A DNA stretch of 64,000 nucleotides, taken from Vibrio sp. Of7-15. Lineage in GTDB: Bacteria; Pseudomonadota; Gammaproteobacteria; Enterobacterales; Vibrionaceae. The translations under genes and the position numbers were made by a program. The stretch is taken from NCBI RefSeq assembly GCF_022347565.1, contig NZ_JAKRGH010000015.1, positions 1 through 64,000 on the forward strand, given 5' to 3'. Shown here in pieces: positions 60,988 through 64,000 of this stretch (the first letter of the stretch is position 1; each line of letters starts with the position of its first letter). Under the pieces are notes generated by a model. The model had not been told where the DNA came from. It worked only from the letters and a program-made list of their open reading frames with translations, and searched no databases.

Positions 60988-61933
60988 CCTATTGAGAAAA
61001 AAATTAAAAACCGAAGCTCTACGACGCTCAGCATAAACAAGTCGTTGGCAGCATCAATACAGGCTTTTCTTTATCTCAGAAAAGCCTTTGCCCTATCCAA
61101 TCTAATAACTGTTACGTATGAAGTAGTAGCCGTCTATGGAGTGTTATTTGAACAATCGAGTTATCTTTACTGGTGGGGATGTAAGATAAGAGTTTGGTAG
61201 TCCTCGCTTTTAGTTATCAATTATTTATTGCTTTGTAAGTATTGTTTGACTATTATTCGCCCGCCTATTATTCAGGTAAACCATAATCATCAACTAACTG
61301 TAAAGGAGTAAAAAATCATGACAAATACATTATTACCCTTTGCAGGTCTTGTCCTATAAGTAGCAGGAAGCTATCCAATAATTCTCTTTTTAAGGAATTA
61401 GCTTTCTGATAAAGCTACGCCCCGGTCTCTTATCCGTGTAAAAAGACCTGCCAATACGTTTTTCGTTTTAAATCCTTGTTTTCGTAGCAAAGAAAAAGGA
61501 ATTGGTACTATGGCAAATCCGTCCAAAGATTACTGAAAACGTTAGCCTTATTGCGCCTACTAATACTCAGCCAACGATATTCAGTGGGCTGACACTATTT
61601 CTGTGATGGAGCAAAAACATAAAAATCGCTCAAAGGCTCAGTTTACTCGGCTTTTAGACTACAAAGATATTCATGTGCTCGATATTTCAGACGAGTATCA
61701 GTACATGGATGAAGAACTAATTGAAATTATGAAGCAATCGGTTAGCGGCTATTTAGGAATAGCAGCACTATAAAACCAATAATTTACTAGAGGGTAGAAC
61801 GATGTAATTCCATCAAAGCACAGCATGTTAGCAATCTCGCGATAGACAAAAATGTGGGAGGACTTGCTGTGCCTATTCGATGACAGTTAAGCAAGTTGCT
61901 TAGTGTTGAATTAAATAGAGATGGAGTTATAAC
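60988..61933. other. Decayed accessory region
   Basis: About 950 bp with only remnants. A hairpin (GGCTTTTCT, 61062-61070, with AGAAAAGCC, 61078-61086) ends the SnoaL-like unit. A short frame at 61318 (MTNTLLPFAGLVL then a stop) looks like the start of a lost small membrane protein, and the phosphatase remnant follows. The next genes begin at 61934. Confidence 0.5.
61500..61773 (+). pseudogene. Decayed low-molecular-weight protein tyrosine phosphatase
   Basis: From 61579 the frame NDIQWADTISVMEQKHKNR, then DISDEYQYMDEELIEIM, clearly matches the second half of a small protein tyrosine phosphatase (W-A-D-x-I-x-V-M-E-x-x-H-x-x-R; L-D-I-x-D-x-Y-x-(F/Y)-M-D-x-E-L). The intact frame starts only at 61606 and the preceding DNA has a stop and frameshifts; the catalytic CxxxxxRS loop is missing. 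Confidence 0.6.
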
Positions 61934-62566
61934 ATGAGAATTAAATACCCTCGCACCCCACATTTACCTTGGTCACCGGGTGCCACAAATGATGATATAC
62001 ACCAAGGTAATTTAAGTTGTTTTGAAGGCAAGATAGTCGTTGTTACGGAAAAAATGGACGGCGAGAACACTACTTTATACTCAGATTACGTGCATGCTCG
62101 TTCTATCGATAGTCGCTTCCACCCATCGAGAACTTGGGTTAAGGCATTACAAGCCGAAATCGGATATCGAATTCCAACTGGATGGCGCATTTGTGGAGAA
62201 AATCTATATGCAAGACACTCAATTGCTTATGACGAGTTGACGAGTTACTTCATGGCTTTTTCAGCATGGAATGACAAAAACGAATGTTTAAGTTGGGAAG
62301 AGAGTAAACAGTTTTTCGAACAGCTAGGGCTGGTAACACCAAAAGAGCTATATCTGGGGCTGTGGTGTGAAGAGACAATTAGGAATATCGCTTTAGATAC
62401 CAAGCATCAAGAAGGTTATGTTGTTCGAATTGCTGACAGCTTTAATTTTAATGAATTTGCTCAGTGCGTTTCGAAATGGGTGAGAACCAATCACGTGGCA
62501 ACAGATCAACACTGGATGCATGCTGAAGTGATACCTAATGGACTTAAAGACACTAAAGGAGGCTAA
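61934..62566 (+). CDS. RNA ligase family protein
   Basis: A 210-residue nucleotidyltransferase-type ligase. Motif I is EKMDGENTT, with Lys40 expected to bind AMP. Then follow RICGENLYARHS (motif III), YFMAFSAWN (IIIa), QEGYVVRIAD (IV) and VSKWVRTN (V). The protein resembles short RNA ligases of the Rnl2-like group, with the C-terminal extension missing. It should seal 3'-OH/5'-phosphate ends in RNA, using ATP. The stop is followed within 1 base by the next gene, so the two form an operon. Confidence 0.85.
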   Translation: MRIKYPRTPHLPWSPGATNDDIHQGNLSCFEGKIVVVTEKMDGENTTLYSDYVHARSIDSRFHPSRTWVKALQAEIGYRIPTGWRICGENLYARHSIAYDELTSYFMAFSAWNDKNECLSWEESKQFFEQLGLVTPKELYLGLWCEETIRNIALDTKHQEGYVVRIADSFNFNEFAQCVSKWVRTNHVATDQHWMHAEVIPNGLKDTKGG

Positions 62567-62567
62567 G

Positions 62568-63830
62568 ATGAACAAATTGAATACATGGTTAGAAAGCTTA
62601 GCCTTAGATCATTCGCCTGATTTCGAAGAGTGTACTTCCTTTTTAGCGAGCTACTTTCCGTTGTTAGATGAATTTGAAAATACAGAGCAAGATAAGGAAT
62701 GGCACGCGGAAGGCAATGTCGCTATTCATACGGATATGGTGCTACAGGAGTTATATGCCTTGCTATCTTCAGAGGCAACTCATATTCAAGGAGTAAAAAG
62801 GCAAGTACTCATACTGTCGGCCTTGCTTCATGATATTGCTAAACCACTTACTACTCGTCGGAAAGAAATTGCAGGTGTTGAACGAGTTGTAGCATCTAGG
62901 CATGAAGAAGTAGGTGCTAGCTATTTGGCAACTCGTTTAGTTGAGTTGCCACTTGCCCACAAATCTGTAATGCAAATTATGGGGTTGGTAGGTTTTCATC
63001 AAGTCCCTAAGCTTTTGGTGGTAAAAGACCAAGGTTACAGTGAGTATTTTCGTTTATCTTTAAATGCTGATTTGGAGCTTTTATATTGGCTTGAACTCGC
63101 TGATATGAGAGGCCGAACTTGCATTGACTTAGATAAGCAACTTGACTTACTTGAGCAGTTTCGATTGTTTGCTGAGGACTATGAACTTTGGGGTATCGAT
63201 GAGCCTTCGGGACATCACCTAAGCAACATACAACTAAAGTCTTGCCGATCTGAACAGGTATTTTTAGATGGTTATGCAATTAAGCAGCTATCACACGGGC
63301 ACATTAGTACTGTTGAAGAGGCAATAGCGAAAAACTATGAGCCATGCCAAAACTATAGCCATTTATACATAATGTGCGGGATAAGCGGCAGTGGCAAATC
63401 GACTTGGATCGAGAAGAACTTGGATGGTTTTGAAGTCATCTCCCTAGATGAAATTCGGAAAGAGCTGAATGGAAAGCGTGAATGCCAAAAAAGTCGAGGA
63501 CAAGTTTTACAGCTGGCCAAAACTCGTTTGAAAAATGCATTGGCAAACAAACGAAATGTGGTTTGGGATGCTACCAATATCCGAAAAGATTTCAGGAATA
63601 TGATTTGTGAACTGGGTGAGAACTATGGAGCGTTAATCACAATTGTTGCTTTTCAACTTAAGGAAAGTAGCCTTCGCGTGAATAACCAAAATCGTCAATT
63701 CGCGGTATGTGATGATGTAGTTTCTAGCCAACTGGACAAACTTGAATGGCCATGGGCAACTGAAAGTCATCGTTTTTTGATCATAGGGGAAAAAGGCTTG
63801 GAGCTATATAGAAAAGGGAGTTTTAACTAG
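62568..63830 (+). CDS. HD-domain/polynucleotide kinase fusion, RNA-repair partner
   Basis: 420 residues from the ATG at 62568, after AAAGGAGG. The N-terminal HD domain has His46, His54 and the His88-Asp89 pair (WHAEGNVAIHTDMV; LLHDIAKPLTT). The C-terminal part is a P-loop kinase: GISGSGKST at residues 271-279, EVISLDEIRKEL, and VVWDATNIRKDFR, as in polynucleotide kinases. The HD domain may remove 3' or 2',3'-cyclic phosphates while the kinase adds 5'-phosphate, preparing ends for the ligase in the gene before it. The two-gene set is an RNA-repair operon. Confidence 0.85.
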   Translation: MNKLNTWLESLALDHSPDFEECTSFLASYFPLLDEFENTEQDKEWHAEGNVAIHTDMVLQELYALLSSEATHIQGVKRQVLILSALLHDIAKPLTTRRKEIAGVERVVASRHEEVGASYLATRLVELPLAHKSVMQIMGLVGFHQVPKLLVVKDQGYSEYFRLSLNADLELLYWLELADMRGRTCIDLDKQLDLLEQFRLFAEDYELWGIDEPSGHHLSNIQLKSCRSEQVFLDGYAIKQLSHGHISTVEEAIAKNYEPCQNYSHLYIMCGISGSGKSTWIEKNLDGFEVISLDEIRKELNGKRECQKSRGQVLQLAKTRLKNALANKRNVVWDATNIRKDFRNMICELGENYGALITIVAFQLKESSLRVNNQNRQFAVCDDVVSSQLDKLEWPWATESHRFLIIGEKGLELYRKGSFN

Positions 63831-63858
63831 GCGTTTACCTCTCAATCGTATTAAATTC

Positions 63859-63894
63859 AAAGTTACCTAGGATTCCCCTTAGGTAACTTTTTAA
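63859..63894 (+). terminator. Terminator of the RNA-repair operon
   Basis: AAAGTTACCTA pairs with TAGGTAACTTT around GGATTCCCCT, followed by T residues. Confidence 0.85.
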
Positions 63895-64000
63895 TCTGAA
63901 TGGTATACCACTATTATTTATCCCTTAAAATTGAATTCCCCATACAAAATATAATTTAATTTTCCTCGGCTGACTCAAAAAACGAAAATGATAATTGTCC

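Noticed and set aside
1-64000. CRISPR arrays
   Set aside because: Apart from the protein-coding 75-bp repeats, no regularly spaced short repeats with unique spacers were found.

Overview
The window looks like a chromosomal segment of a marine or estuarine gamma-proteobacterium, most likely Vibrionaceae (Vibrio, Aliivibrio or Photobacterium). The support is the moderately AT-rich base composition, a qnr pentapeptide gene, a VF530-type DNA-binding protein, a chitobiase lipoprotein, nagA, kbl-tdh and a YeeN-type YebC protein, with many LysR genes mixed among accessory functions. That mix resembles a secondary chromosome, but this is inference. I see no rRNA or tRNA gene, CRISPR array or intact insertion sequence.

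Layout. 0-1.6 kb: two BspA-like (DUF285) repeat proteins, the first cut by the window edge. 1.6-4.7 kb: ytoQ, a small membrane protein, divergent cytochrome c'-like and cytochrome b561-like genes around a large inverted repeat, a MarR regulator and a cytochrome c remnant. 4.8-12.7 kb: a secreted matrixin-type metalloprotease with a PEP-CTERM tail, nagA, a GAF protein, a chemoreceptor and a MocR regulator. 13-14.2 kb: a possible clan CD (caspase/CPD-like) protease-type effector. 14.3-21.2 kb: an unusual leftward cluster coding for a protein of unknown function, an adenylate kinase paralogue, two degenerate Ham1/ITPase-like proteins (one fused to an unknown metal-binding-like domain), a Tlc-type ATP/ADP nucleotide transporter and an MFS transporter. 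This is the strongest candidate for an undescribed system. 21.7-36.7 kb: regulators, transporters (MATE, AzlCD, EamA), RNA-related enzymes and small proteins, including a 49-residue membrane peptide behind a SoxR/MerR-like promoter. 37-42.2 kb: qnr, a lipoprotein with a coupled small gene, and chitobiase. 42.2-49.4 kb: two periplasmic solute-binding-like proteins, an M20 peptidase, kbl-tdh with a LysR gene, and a BLUF photoreceptor. 49.5-52 kb: a DUF4150/PAAR-like putative type VI secretion effector with a candidate immunity gene. 52.3-55.5 kb: arfB and an 824-residue protein with a zinc ribbon and a PD-(D/E)xK nuclease motif, a possible defence gene. 55.9-61 kb: a TetR regulator with two clear operators before a small membrane protein and a rubredoxin, an SDR/LysR divergent pair, a GNAT enzyme, and an HxlR/SnoaL divergent pair. 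61-64 kb: a decayed tyrosine phosphatase, then a two-gene RNA-repair operon (RNA ligase plus HD-domain polynucleotide kinase).

How the parts fit together. nagA and chitobiase serve chitin and N-acetylglucosamine use. kbl and tdh convert threonine to glycine and acetyl-CoA. The 14-21 kb cluster appears to handle nucleotides: one transporter that classically exchanges ATP and ADP, one kinase that interconverts adenine nucleotides, two Ham1-fold proteins and an exporter. The two H-G...C proteins, the nuclease protein and the RNA-repair pair give the region the character of a conflict/defence accessory zone. Function calls rest on motif recognition by eye; no database search was possible.
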